A stretch of DNA of 64,000 bases from UBA11740 sp049273695 (GCA_049273695.1 JBASRE010000022.1:29308-93307), one strand, 5' to 3'. Positions 19,507 to 28,740 are shown, counted from the stretch's first letter. Program-made: numbers and translations. Notes: generated from the sequence alone by a model not told the origin.

Positions 19507-19854
19507 ATGAGCAGCGACATCGAACAACAAGTGACACGAATTTGCGAACGAGCCAAGCATGAGCTTATTGCATTGCTTCTCGCGCTGCCGGTGACGGCGG
19601 ACCCGCCAGCGCCACCAATCCAGGAATGGATGACTGCCAAGCAATTGGCCGAGTATTGGCAGCTTCTCACCAATGACAACCAACCGAGAACTGCCGGCAT
19701 TATGAAGTGGGTGAATCGGCTGGCCGATCAATTCCCGCTTCCTCACGCCTACATGGGCGACCTCCTTCGATTCAGACGCGATGATGTGGATCGCTGGGCG
19801 CACGAGGAGGCTATTCGACGCAGTGATTTAAAAATGAAACGGTTGAGGGATTAG
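19507..19854 (+). CDS. Excisionase/AlpA-type HTH protein
   Basis: A 115-residue DNA-binding protein. The core after residue 40 reads WMTAKQLAEYWQL, then a helix with IMKWVNRLADQF, and a wing-like LLRFRRDDVDRW, matching excisionase or AlpA-type HTH domains that place an Arg-rich wing before a DVDRW motif. It has a good ribosome site (AGAGGTG). It ends the plus-strand run begun at 7038 and may regulate that cluster or assist excision; both are inferred. Confidence 0.6.
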   Translation: MSSDIEQQVTRICERAKHELIALLLALPVTADPPAPPIQEWMTAKQLAEYWQLLTNDNQPRTAGIMKWVNRLADQFPLPHAYMGDLLRFRRDDVDRWAHEEAIRRSDLKMKRLRD

Positions 19855-20226
19855 ACTCGGTAGTACTGTCCGACATTGCGGCACCAGAATGTTGAACCCA
19901 AACTCGATCGCACAATCCCGAGAGGTTCGAATTACAACTCTGCGCGGGAACCATACGGGAGCCCGTCAGTTTCCGTCTTATAAGAAACTGACCGCGTTGG
20001 TGAGGCAGCACGGCAGTGGGTACAAACGTGAGAGGAATCCTCGTAGCTTCCCGTTTTTATTCGCGTGTGGTTTTTGCCGCAAAGGGCTTCCGAATATTAA
20101 GCTACTCCGGTATCAGCTTTCGTTTAGTTTGGAGGAGTTTAAATAGAATCCGTCACGATTGTCAGCGACTGATCGATGGGAAAGACAAACACTCGGTGCC
20201 AGACCTGATGCGATCTTGCGATTTGG
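19855..20226. other. Gene-free region with a 9-bp inverted repeat
   Basis: About 370 bases between the end of the restriction-type cluster and a convergent gene. I see only weak short open frames. A perfect inverted repeat GTCAGTTTC / GAAACTGAC lies at 19965-19992 with a 10-nt loop. It has no U-tract, so it could be a recombination, operator or decayed terminator site. Its role is unknown. Confidence 0.45.
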
Positions 20227-20733
20227 TTAGGATCGTTCCCGCCTTCCAACGCTGTACTCCAAATCCGTCACCCATTCGCCACTCCATCTTTTGAAATCCT
20301 CAATCAAATTCGTCAGGTCTTTCGAGACTATCAACAGTTCTTCAAGGGTTAGGTGCCGCGCATCCGGTGTATTGCTGTCATCCAAATCGCGAGGAAGTGA
20401 AATGGTGATGCCCCATTTTTCAGGTCCTTCGATCAATGACAGGCGCAAGAGGCCGTGGGCTATATGATTTCGAAGTTGCCTAATTGACTCGAGCCGGGAT
20501 GATAACCGCTCAAATTCGTCTCGTTTCTTTGGGTCAAACTCCGGCTGCTGGATGTGGCGCCGGATGCGTTCGATTCGCTCCTGGAAGTGGCGATCTTTGA
20601 ACCGCACAAATTCCCTGGCCGGCAAGTTGTCCTCCAGGTAATCCTGAACTAACAAATCCAAGGTGCTGAAATTGAGAATGAAAAGTCCGATGGTAGAGGC
20701 CACGGAAACGCGATCTGGCATTATCGGTGTCAT
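20227..20733 (-). CDS. HEPN-like small protein
   Basis: A 168-residue helical protein. The motif RQLRNHIAHG matches the R-x4-6-H signature of HEPN-type RNases (RNHIAH). The rest is amphipathic helices, with an acidic C-terminus and no membrane segment. HEPN toxins and effectors are common in defence regions, but no cognate antitoxin is adjacent, and this could be a structural helical protein rather than a nuclease. It is convergent to the restriction cluster and divergent from the broken nuclease gene. Confidence 0.55.
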   Translation of the reverse strand: MTPIMPDRVSVASTIGLFILNFSTLDLLVQDYLEDNLPAREFVRFKDRHFQERIERIRRHIQQPEFDPKKRDEFERLSSRLESIRQLRNHIAHGLLRLSLIEGPEKWGITISLPRDLDDSNTPDARHLTLEELLIVSKDLTNLIEDFKRWSGEWVTDLEYSVGRRERS

Positions 20734-20979
20734 GCTTGTTGGTTCCGGGTTTGAAGGTTACTCCGCGTTGACGATGAGGAGACCTCTTATAATGAAGTAA
20801 TGGCAAAGCATCGACAAGACAGAAAGGATTGGACAGAATTTACAGAAGCTTTACAGGATTGACACGATTAAGAAGGCAACATGTTTTGAACGGAACAATC
20901 ACTCACCTGAGCTAACTAAACTCGGTTCTCTACTTTGATCGGTACTGAATTTGGGTGTAGCTCAGTATAGTAGGCAACG

Positions 20980-21594
20980 ATGTTCTCCCCAACCTCCATC
21001 GCTGATTTCCTCGCTTGCCGGCATCTGACCGCCTTAGATCGAGCAGCAGCCGCAGAAGAAATTAAGAAGCCTTACTTTCTCGATCCCGGTTTAGAGCTCC
21101 TCATCAAACTTGGGAATGCGCACGAGCAAGCTTATCTGACTAAGTTAGCGGAGCAAGGTCTATCAGTTGCGGAAATCCCGATTGATGGTTCGCGTCGAGA
21201 GGCTGCGGCGAGAACCATCGAGGCCATCCGCGGCGGCGCTGATGTTATTTATCAGGCTACATTCCTTGAGGGTAAATGGTACGGGCGCGCCGACTTCTTA
21301 ATTCGCGTCGATAAGCCGAGCGAACTCGGGGGTGTTCTCATATGAGGTTGTGGAAACAAAGCTCGCACGATCTACTAAGGCGCGCGCGATCATCCAGCTC
21401 TGTTTCTATTCGGATCTGCTCTCTAGAATTCAGGGCGTCGTGCCAGATTACATGCAGTTTCGTGATGAGAGACGCCGCTGAGTATGGAAGATTCCAGCTC
21501 ATGGCGACCCAAAAAGCGGCGGCGAGTTTATACCACATATGGTATAGCATCAAGAGGGGCGTAGTCGATTCTCGGCCATCAGGAGGTAAATCCT
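20980..21594 (+). pseudogene. Remnant of TM0106-type RecB-like nuclease (N-terminal part)
   Basis: The first 120 residues read MFSPTSIADFLACRHLTALD and resemble the start of TM0106-family nuclease-helicases, then stop at a TGA near 21343. In a shifted frame the sequence continues as SYEVVETKLARSTKARAIIQ then LCFYSDLLSRIQGVVPDYM, which is the family's nuclease block (the ETK acidic-lysine motif). It stops again near 21480, after which a third frame seems to contain family-like residues. At least two frameshifts and a truncation make this a pseudogene. A matching helicase fragment lies at 43271-44060. Confidence 0.75.
21529..21546. promoter_or_regulatory. Palindrome upstream of the XRE gene
   Basis: TATACCA-CATA-TGGTATA: a perfect 7-bp inverted repeat with a 4-nt centre, about 50 bp before the XRE regulator start. 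It is AT-rich and well placed to be an autoregulatory operator. Inference only. Confidence 0.4.
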
Positions 21595-21600
21595 GATGGC
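21575..21600 (+). promoter_or_regulatory. Hairpin sequestering ribosome site and start codon
   Basis: A perfect 10-bp inverted repeat GCCATCAGGA-GGTAAA-TCCTGATGGC. The 5' arm and loop contain the Shine-Dalgarno (AGGAGG) and the 3' arm contains the ATG of the XRE gene. In RNA this would occlude both; in DNA it could be a palindromic operator. Confidence 0.55.
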
Positions 21601-21904
21601 GAAACGACCACGAAGAGCAAAGCGCCTAGGTGAAAAGCTCCTGCAGATTCGGTCAGCGCTGGGACTGTCTCAAACGGAAATGCTTAAGCGGTTGGCCTTT
21701 GAGGATTCTATTCCTTACACGAGAATTTCGGATTATGAGTTAGGAAAACGCGTGCCGCCCTTGCCTGTGGTTCTCGAGTATGCGCGCGTTGCCGGAGTGC
21801 ACTTGGAAGATCTAGTTGATGACGAACTGAACCTGCCAGAAACGCTTCCGGCCAAAGTGAGATACAAGGGCGCTAAAAGCCAATCTTCGAGACGGACGAG
21901 CTGA
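21596..21904 (+). CDS. XRE-family transcriptional regulator
   Basis: A 102-residue DNA-binding protein. It is a single HTH_3 domain: EKLLQIRSALGLSQTEMLKRL, then SIPYTRISDYELGKRVPPLP as recognition helix and loop, and VLEYARVAGVHLEDLVDD. Short XRE proteins like this repress small operons. It starts within a perfect hairpin that includes its own ribosome site, implying autoregulation. It stands alone, between the broken nuclease gene and the operon at 22404, which it might control. Confidence 0.8.
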   Translation: MAKRPRRAKRLGEKLLQIRSALGLSQTEMLKRLAFEDSIPYTRISDYELGKRVPPLPVVLEYARVAGVHLEDLVDDELNLPETLPAKVRYKGAKSQSSRRTS

Positions 21905-22403
21905 ATGTGGATTCCTGTTGCATATCGATCTCCGTCACTGTTCAGCTGAATAATGAGGCGAGACACCGTTTCCCCCTTCCTAAGTCTGAACCTGACGGGC
22001 GTTAGCTTAAGATTCGCCTGCATTTTTGAATTTCTACTTTAGTTAACAACCGTTGACCGGACGCAACTGGTCATAGTAGTTTATTGATGGATTGAATGCG
22101 AAAATGAAAGCAATGATGCGAAAACTCATCAAACTGCTTAAAAAGTACTTCCTGCGCTCTGACAGGGACTTGCGAAACCAATCGTCGCGGGTAACACCAC
22201 CACGCGCTCCACAAAGCTTAGGCTACGCTGCGCGTTTTGGCGTTCGGATTCCGCATTGCTGAAGGATAGACATCGAGTTGCGGACCTGCGACCACCGAAT
22301 GGGAACTTCGCTCGTTTCGTTAAGAAACTGCTATATTGAATAGCGTTAGAGTGTTAGACTTTGTGGTTCGCAATTTGACCAAAAGACTTTCGGAGGTTCA
22401 ACA
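21905..22403. other. Promoter-bearing gene-free region
   Basis: About 500 bases before the operon at 22404. No gene is supported. A possible -10 (TATATT near 22333) occurs but has no convincing -35, so a promoter for the downstream operon is likely but not mapped. No hairpins or repeats of note were seen. Confidence 0.4.
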
Positions 22404-22889
22404 GTGAGCAGCCCCAATGTCGCTCGACCGCTTAGCTGGAAAGATTGCCAAGACCTCACAGTGGTTGGGCCGGACGTCGAAGCCGCCTTGGAACGCGTAG
22501 CGAAGTTAGACTTCACAATGGTAAAGCTTAAGCTTGGCCAAGAAAAGGGTTGGTCACTTGAGCACCAGACGGAGGTGGAGGATCTCTATCGTCGATTTTT
22601 GGCGCTTAACATCGTCTATCCGGATCGGAAAATTTGTCCGACTGGACCGATCGACGAGTTTTGGCACGCGCACATCTTGGACACTCGCGCATATGAAGCG
22701 GACTGTGAGTTTCTCTTCGGACATTTTTTGCACCACTTCCCCTATTTCGGTATGCGTGGTCCAGACGATTTTGCGGCATTGCAAACTGCCTTTGATCAAA
22801 GCAAGGACCTGTTCATCCGCCATTTTGGAATTGACCCTTGCCACGGCGAAACGCAAGCGCGAGGTTGTTCACCTCAGCGATGTCCATAG
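22404..22889 (+). CDS. GRDP-like small protein with Cys-rich C-terminal tail
   Basis: A 161-residue protein whose central pattern is that of bacterial proteins annotated as glycine-rich-domain-protein-like (PF07173-type): MVKLKLGQEKGW, YRRFLALNIVYPDRKICP, DEFWHAHILDTRAYEADCEF and FLHHFPYFGMRGPDD. The His and Cys residues could bind metal. The last 20 residues (after FGID) are rich in Cys, Gly and Arg (three Cys, ending SPQRCP). A globular leader followed by a short Cys tail resembles a peptide precursor that neighbouring enzymes could modify. It is the first gene of a tight operon with methyltransferases, a 2-oxoglutarate oxygenase and a UvrA-like ATPase. The precursor role is inferred. Confidence 0.65.
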   Translation: MSSPNVARPLSWKDCQDLTVVGPDVEAALERVAKLDFTMVKLKLGQEKGWSLEHQTEVEDLYRRFLALNIVYPDRKICPTGPIDEFWHAHILDTRAYEADCEFLFGHFLHHFPYFGMRGPDDFAALQTAFDQSKDLFIRHFGIDPCHGETQARGCSPQRCP

Positions 22890-23590
22890 ATGTAATGTCT
22901 CGTGTAGCTTCTCTTCCTAGATCCTTATCACCAGAGAATGATGATTCGCTCGAGCAAGCCAATCAAGTTTTTTGGTTGAGTTTGCTTGCGCACATAAAAG
23001 TTGAACTAAACCAACCAGTGAAGAGTGTTCTCGACATTGGTTGCCATCGAGGAGGCTTGCTGGCCCAACTAGCCAATACTCTGCATCCTAAAGAGATGAT
23101 CGGAATTGAGCCGTCTGAACACTCCCGCAATCGCGCAAAATTTAGGTTACGCAGCGGGGCCTCAAAGGTGACCATCTTGTCACCCGATCAGTGGGCGAAT
23201 GTGACAGCGAGGAGCATCGATCTAATTACCTGCCATGAAGTGCTACATCTAGTCGAGGATGTCTCGTCGCTTTTTCATGAGGTCGCGCGCACATTGCGCC
23301 CCCGAGGAGCCGCCTTTGTCGTGGCGGGTTGCCACTCAGAGAATCCGGTGTGGTCTCACTGGAAGAAACAACTACGAGCGGCAGGACAAACCGTCTTTGA
23401 TCGTTCACCCTTTGACCTTCTTCGCGCCGCGAGCGACGCGGGACTGAAAGGCGCCTTACGACCTTTGCGACGAGACGGCTGGGTTATCTACGACCCAGAT
23501 CATTCTAACTTTGCGTACTCGTCTGCCGAAGAACTACTTGATCACCAGTATCGTCACAAGCTGCTATTCCGTTTCTTCAAGGAGTCATAA
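22880..23590 (+). CDS. Class I SAM-dependent methyltransferase
   Basis: A 236-residue methyltransferase with VLDIGCHRGGLLAQL (SAM-binding motif I) and IEPSEHSRNRAKF (acidic loop of motif II), then ITCHEVLHLVEDV and a VARTLRPRGAAFVVAG strand. The fold is UbiE-like. The start ATG at 22880 overlaps the last codons of the preceding gene, which supports coupled translation; a longer upstream start at 22838 is less likely. Substrate unknown; the cluster suggests a peptide or small molecule. Confidence 0.78.
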   Translation: MSIDVMSRVASLPRSLSPENDDSLEQANQVFWLSLLAHIKVELNQPVKSVLDIGCHRGGLLAQLANTLHPKEMIGIEPSEHSRNRAKFRLRSGASKVTILSPDQWANVTARSIDLITCHEVLHLVEDVSSLFHEVARTLRPRGAAFVVAGCHSENPVWSHWKKQLRAAGQTVFDRSPFDLLRAASDAGLKGALRPLRRDGWVIYDPDHSNFAYSSAEELLDHQYRHKLLFRFFKES

Positions 23591-23593
23591 AAG

Positions 23594-24469
23594 TTGGTGA
23601 ATGTCTCCGTCGTGGTCGCCAACCCGAAACTTGCGGGGTCTTGTGGTGACGTACTGTCGCACTCTGTTTCCCTGGAGACGATCGAGCAAGTTGCCCGTGA
23701 TAATGCGCTTGACTCTCTGTCCTTGTTTCGAACAGATGGCTGGAGAAAATTTAGCGCCGCAGTCCGTTCAGCGTTTGAGAGTCGCGACTATGTAATCATC
23801 AAGGGATTGCCGGCGATCGCCGATGGAAGAATGTTACTTTTGGTTGCGCAAATAATGGGCGGCGAATTCCGAAGCTACCGCGGAGCGCAAATCGTCAAAC
23901 ATTTTACAATGTCACCATGGACCACCGAACTCTCACATACTACGAAAGAAGGTGAGTTTCATACCGACCTTAATACTGAGATCAATCCGCCTGCAATTAC
24001 AGCTATGCAATGCCTCGACCCTGATCCTGGCGCGCCAAGATATGGTGTAAGCCGTGTGGCCCGTCTTAAGAATCTCATGACGTTTCTGGAGCAATCGGGT
24101 GACGATGAGACACTGAAATTCCTCACTGAGCGGACCGTCACGATGCTAAATGACCATTCCAGCAGCAGTTGGTCCGGTCATATCGTAGAGGGGAAGACCA
24201 TCCGTTATCACCCGGAAACCCTGCGCGCGGCCATGCGACGACAAGGCCCAGTCGAGACCGAGGTCAACGTTTGTATTGAGCGCATCGCGACTGCGGCGCT
24301 AGCCGTGTCCGATTCCTTCGCGCTGGATCGGGGCGACATACTTCTCTTGTCCAATTATCGAACTCTTCACTATCGCGGCGAATGTTCAGTGCAATTCAAG
24401 CAGTTCCCGACGCAGTTTGACTCCCGCAGTGTGTTTGTTCTCCATATGAGTGCAGAGCGAGAAGCTTAG
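23594..24469 (+). CDS. Fe(II)/2-oxoglutarate-dependent oxygenase, TauD-like
   Basis: A 291-residue non-haem iron oxygenase. The HxD facial-triad part is EFHTDLNTE and the distal histidine lies in NYRTLHYRGECS; an arginine follows in SRSVFVLHM, likely for 2-oxoglutarate. About 70% of the length is a conserved double-stranded beta helix. It starts with TTG or GTG, with AGGAG 9 nt upstream of the TTG. The stop overlaps the next gene's GTG by 1 nt, so it is co-translated with the UvrA-like protein. A hydroxylase or desaturase step is the family expectation; the substrate is unknown. Confidence 0.8.
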   Translation: MVNVSVVVANPKLAGSCGDVLSHSVSLETIEQVARDNALDSLSLFRTDGWRKFSAAVRSAFESRDYVIIKGLPAIADGRMLLLVAQIMGGEFRSYRGAQIVKHFTMSPWTTELSHTTKEGEFHTDLNTEINPPAITAMQCLDPDPGAPRYGVSRVARLKNLMTFLEQSGDDETLKFLTERTVTMLNDHSSSSWSGHIVEGKTIRYHPETLRAAMRRQGPVETEVNVCIERIATAALAVSDSFALDRGDILLLSNYRTLHYRGECSVQFKQFPTQFDSRSVFVLHMSAEREA

Positions 24470-27400
24470 TGAGCGACGAGATTGACATAACCGGAGCGCG
24501 AACCAATAACCTTCAGTCCGTCAGTGTCTCGTTGCCACTCCGCCAAGCAACCATGATTGTCGGCGTGTCCGGTTCTGGCAAGAGTTCACTTCTGGCGGAC
24601 ACGCTTGCAACAGAGGTTAACGGACGAATGCGCAGATTTTTGGGCGTTCACCAACCTCATCTTGGTGATGAAGACGTTCGTGCCTTTATCGGACCGACCC
24701 CGGCCTGCATCCACTTTACGCAGGGGGCCTTTCGCGCGTCTCGCCGCACCACCGTTGGGACGTCCAGCGGCCTCCTCGCTCGGTTGCGTCATTACTTCCG
24801 AAAGTACTCAAAACCTTGGGCCGAAGACGCCGATGACTTTGTCCCATCGCCGTCAGCGGAGACCTACGAGGGGTGGGTTCGGCGTCACTACAAAGGAGTG
24901 CTATCGGTTTGGGTGGTTATGGCCCGTTGGGAAAGAACAGATGGCATTCGCGCGGCTAACATCCTGAGAAAGCACGGGATTAGGACTGCGCGAGTCCGCA
25001 GCGAAACTGACACGGCCGCTCGTCGAGACTCCGGACGAGAAGTGGAGCTTGAGAGTTTTCGTCCGCTGTCGGATAAGGTCAAACACCTAATCGAAGCTGA
25101 GGTTGGCCGCACGGACGTCGGGAACAAAGACAATGAACTGTTATCGCTGCTTCAAACCGCCTTCAGGATGAAGGGAGACGTCATTGTTGAGTTTGACGAA
25201 GGCCAGGAATTGCCTGACGAACTTCAGGACGAACGCGGCGTCCTTCTTGATAGTACGCAGCATTGGGTTCAACCAAAGGTTCGCCTTCCGTTTGCGCCGC
25301 CTTCTAATGCTCTTTTGTCTTTTAACTCGCCGTCCAATCGGCGGGGTGGTGCGTGTCGCGGATGCCAGGGCTTGGGGTTGGTTCGGACTGTCGATCTCAC
25401 AGCACTCGTGGGGCACCCTGAGAGGAGTCTTCACAAAGGCGCCTTCTCGCTGTGGACTGACAAGAATTATCGCTATGTCAATATTCAGCATGAGAGCATA
25501 GAGGGTCTTCGCGGAATTCGAGGATTTTCTCCTGATATCTCTTGGAAAAAACTAGCATCGGATGCTCAGAAGTTGATTCTGTTCGGATCCGGGAAAGAGA
25601 AAGTCTTCGACGTTGACCTCAAGACAAAGCGAAAGATCAGTTTGCCACGGCCTTTCCCAGGATTCATTCCAACCATCCTTCGACGGGGAGAGGGAAGCGG
25701 CGCCGCTGCGCGCGCACTTCAGTCAATGATCTCTGAAGGTCCATGCCCCGAATGCAACGGTACGCGCTGGTCCCGTGAGGCACGCGCTCTGCGGCTGGGC
25801 AAATGGAGTCTGCCGTCCCTACTCGGTTTAATGTTTGATGAACTTACGATGCTGGCGGCACCAAAAGGTAAGCTTAAGCGTGAATTGCCAAAAGAGGGCC
25901 ACGCGTTGGCGAATGGTCTTAGAGCTGTTGCCGACGCTTTCGTCTCTGCGGGCTTAGGACATCTTTCGGGATCGCGAGGCATGACGACTCTCAGTGAAGG
26001 CGAAAGTCGCCGCTCACGTTTAGCTTCAGTGCTGCACGCTCGGGGGCAAGGCTTGGGCCTCTTGCTGGACGAACCTGCCAGGGGTCTCCATGAAGAAGAT
26101 ATTGGCCGTCTTGCCGTTGCCTTGGACACGCTCAAGAAGCGGCACACCTTGATCATAAATGAACATCGCATCTCTTTAGCATCCGTCGCAGATAATATTC
26201 TCGAGATTGGACCAGGGGCCGGTGACCACGGAGGCAGAATTGTAAGCAGTGGCCCACCGAATCAAGTCTTTGACTCGCATTGGTATCCCACGATCGAACG
26301 TGAACAACTGCAAGTTTCCCCAAAAGGAGGTTGGCTAGGACTTACCGGCGCACAACTTCACACTCTGAATCAAGTCGATTGTAGGATTCCGCTCGGTCGG
26401 CTGACCTGCATAACTGGAGTATCAGGCTCGGGCAAATCCACGTTCATTCGCGGAATATTATTACCCGCCTTGATACAGGCCCTGCCTGAGCGTGTCGAAG
26501 CCGAAGGGTTTGTTTGGCCGGGCGGAACTTGGAAAGGCATCTCGGGTACATCCAAAATCCGCTCAGTGCTAGCGCTCGAACCACGTGCGCCCGGAACTCA
26601 ACGGCGCAGCACAGTGGCAACGCTTCTCGGACTCTCCGATGACATTCGCCGCATTTTCAGTAGCTCGCCAGAAGCGAAGAAAGCGGCGTTGACCACTACA
26701 GATTTTGGTTGGAACGCCGGTCACGGACGTTGTCAGACGTGCTTGGGTCTTGGCGAAGTTGAGGACGGAGACGCATGGGTTTTATGTCCACATTGTGGAG
26801 GCAGCCGCTTTGGTGAAGAAGCGTTAGCGGTGAGAGTCGGAGGTCTTAATGTCGCTGATCTCCTTGATCTCCCCGTCACCGATCTGGTGAGCCATCCGAT
26901 CTCTGACTTCACGCAATGGGGAGCACTACTCGAACAGTTGATTGCGCTTGATCTAGGCTACCTGACGCTTGGCAGGCGGGTGGATCGATTGAGCGGGGGC
27001 GAACATCAACGGCTTCGCGTTGCAAGAACGCTCAGTACCGACCATCCTGAAGGCCTTCTGCTAGTTCTTGATGAACCTTCTGCTGGTTTGCACCCTCGCG
27101 ATGTAGCAAAGCTACTAACAGTTCTAGATTCCGTAGTAAGCGAGGGTCGAAACACCGTAGTGTTGGTGGAGCACAATCTGGATTTGATCCGAGCAAGCGA
27201 CTGGATAATTGATTTTGGCCCTGGCGGTGGCCCAGATGGCGGACACATAGTGGGCGAAGGTCCGCCCGCGAAGATTAGTAAGCGTGCAACTCCGACGGGT
27301 CGAGCGCTTCGCAAGAAAAGGTTAGAACCCTCGCGACCAATTCCTCACCGTCAGACAGCCGGACGAGATAAGCCGGTGGCCAAGAGTGTCGCTGCTGAGA

Positions 27401-28740
27401 CTTCTGCCCTTAACGGAAGGCAATGGCTCAAGCGGCTTCTTGGGGAAGAGCAGTCCGCAGAGGATCTGGATCCAGTCGACTTTGATGGTTTGGCCGTCTT
27501 GTTCGATCCGAAGACAGCCGTCGGCCGGCCGTATGAAATCGGCGGCCTTGATATCGAAATCGCTCGCGTTCTCCTTGACCAGCCGGACAATGCGGCGAAA
27601 GAGCCGGAACGGATGGCGCAGCTATGGTCTGACGTTCCTGAAGGGTATTTGCAAATTCATCCTCTGATAGAGGAGTTGCGAGTTTGGGGAACTGATATCC
27701 CTTTATCTAAACTTCATGAAGCGCAAGAGCGCATTAAGCACATGGGTCTTGACGGTGATTTCGCGAAGTTGACGGGCAAGGAAGTAACAGGGGTAAGGGC
27801 AACCGGAAAACGATTTCAGCCGGAGGATGACACCTTAGCCGAGCGTTTTCGTCGCATCCACGACGCCCAGGGAATTGGCGGTGGCTATGTTGAATTGTGC
27901 AAGCCCAACGGAGACGTAATAGCTACGCTCAAGATGCGGCATGTTGATCTCGATGCGCCGGCAATCGCGCCACTCTCTACCACTTCCGCTAACCTGTCAC
28001 GCTTACATAGAGCAGGCAGTTGCCCGTCTTGCAGGGGCGAAAGTCGTATTCCAACGTTTGACGAATCGCTAGTCATTGGAAACGCAAACGCGGACGTGAC
28101 GAGTGAGCGGGTTTTCAATCCCAAGGCGTTTGCCATTCTGCGTGGCGTCCGTAAGAGCATTCTTCTTCCTTTCTTGAAGCGGATGGTGGCTGAGGGCCTT
28201 TGGCCTGCGAAGCAATCCTTCGCCAAACTCACAGGTTATGAACGGCAAGTCTTTCTTCACGGTTATTGGCATCGGCCAGGTCCCGGCAGTTTCTTGAAAA
28301 GCTCGAAAGCCGATCCTGAAGAAGTGAATTCCTGGTTGAAGTGGAACGGCTTGTTTCGAGCGACATTGGACGAGATCCATCGAAGCAAAGATCAGAATTG
28401 GGTTGATGAGGTTAATGCTGGTTTACGCAACATCAAGTGTCCTACCTGTGCGGGCACTGGTCTACAGATTCAGTCTCAAGCGATCAAACTCGGCTCTCGA
28501 TCTTTTTTTGACTGGGTCAAGGATGGTACGGTCGGTGACTTTGCAAAGGCTCTAAAGAAAATGGAGCCGGCGAGCGCCCGCTCAAGAAAGACGCGCGCGC
28601 GCGTGCTTCACTGCCTTGAACCAATCGTTGGTCGCAATCCCGGTATGCGTTTGAGAGAGACAGTCGATGATGATGAGCTACTTCTCGCAGTATTTGAACG
28701 TTCTGTAAGTAGCCTGACTCGTCTGAAAGTGCTTCACTAA
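24469..28740 (+). CDS. UvrA-like ATPase with an extra C-terminal zinc half-module
   Basis: A 1423-residue UvrA paralogue (UvrA is about 940). NBD1 has GVSGSGKSSL near residue 31, a CRGCQGLG zinc site near 294, CPECNG near 425, LSEGESRRSR near 507 and LLLDEPARGLH near 531. NBD2 has GVSGSGKSTF near 649, CQTCLGLGEV and CPHCGG near 755-780, LSGGEHQRLR near 841 and LVLDEPSAGLH near 863. After residue 1000, a 420-residue tail carries CPSCRGES near 1184 and CPTCAGTGLQ near 1323, with FDESLVIG between them, copying the UvrA zinc/insertion domain without nucleotide motifs. Its GTG start overlaps the oxygenase stop. UvrA-like ATPases in biosynthetic clusters often confer self-resistance; repair or defence is also possible. 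Confidence 0.85.
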   Translation: MSDEIDITGARTNNLQSVSVSLPLRQATMIVGVSGSGKSSLLADTLATEVNGRMRRFLGVHQPHLGDEDVRAFIGPTPACIHFTQGAFRASRRTTVGTSSGLLARLRHYFRKYSKPWAEDADDFVPSPSAETYEGWVRRHYKGVLSVWVVMARWERTDGIRAANILRKHGIRTARVRSETDTAARRDSGREVELESFRPLSDKVKHLIEAEVGRTDVGNKDNELLSLLQTAFRMKGDVIVEFDEGQELPDELQDERGVLLDSTQHWVQPKVRLPFAPPSNALLSFNSPSNRRGGACRGCQGLGLVRTVDLTALVGHPERSLHKGAFSLWTDKNYRYVNIQHESIEGLRGIRGFSPDISWKKLASDAQKLILFGSGKEKVFDVDLKTKRKISLPRPFPGFIPTILRRGEGSGAAARALQSMISEGPCPECNGTRWSREARALRLGKWSLPSLLGLMFDELTMLAAPKGKLKRELPKEGHALANGLRAVADAFVSAGLGHLSGSRGMTTLSEGESRRSRLASVLHARGQGLGLLLDEPARGLHEEDIGRLAVALDTLKKRHTLIINEHRISLASVADNILEIGPGAGDHGGRIVSSGPPNQVFDSHWYPTIEREQLQVSPKGGWLGLTGAQLHTLNQVDCRIPLGRLTCITGVSGSGKSTFIRGILLPALIQALPERVEAEGFVWPGGTWKGISGTSKIRSVLALEPRAPGTQRRSTVATLLGLSDDIRRIFSSSPEAKKAALTTTDFGWNAGHGRCQTCLGLGEVEDGDAWVLCPHCGGSRFGEEALAVRVGGLNVADLLDLPVTDLVSHPISDFTQWGALLEQLIALDLGYLTLGRRVDRLSGGEHQRLRVARTLSTDHPEGLLLVLDEPSAGLHPRDVAKLLTVLDSVVSEGRNTVVLVEHNLDLIRASDWIIDFGPGGGPDGGHIVGEGPPAKISKRATPTGRALRKKRLEPSRPIPHRQTAGRDKPVAKSVAAETSALNGRQWLKRLLGEEQSAEDLDPVDFDGLAVLFDPKTAVGRPYEIGGLDIEIARVLLDQPDNAAKEPERMAQLWSDVPEGYLQIHPLIEELRVWGTDIPLSKLHEAQERIKHMGLDGDFAKLTGKEVTGVRATGKRFQPEDDTLAERFRRIHDAQGIGGGYVELCKPNGDVIATLKMRHVDLDAPAIAPLSTTSANLSRLHRAGSCPSCRGESRIPTFDESLVIGNANADVTSERVFNPKAFAILRGVRKSILLPFLKRMVAEGLWPAKQSFAKLTGYERQVFLHGYWHRPGPGSFLKSSKADPEEVNSWLKWNGLFRATLDEIHRSKDQNWVDEVNAGLRNIKCPTCAGTGLQIQSQAIKLGSRSFFDWVKDGTVGDFAKALKKMEPASARSRKTRARVLHCLEPIVGRNPGMRLRETVDDDELLLAVFERSVSSLTRLKVLH

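Noticed and set aside
19921..19945. GGTTCGAATT resembling a tRNA T-loop
   Set aside because: No acceptor, D or anticodon stem could be built around it.
21733..22023. A 96-codon minus-strand frame overlapping the XRE gene
   Set aside because: It lies mostly opposite a well-supported gene, and it has no ribosome site or recognised domain.
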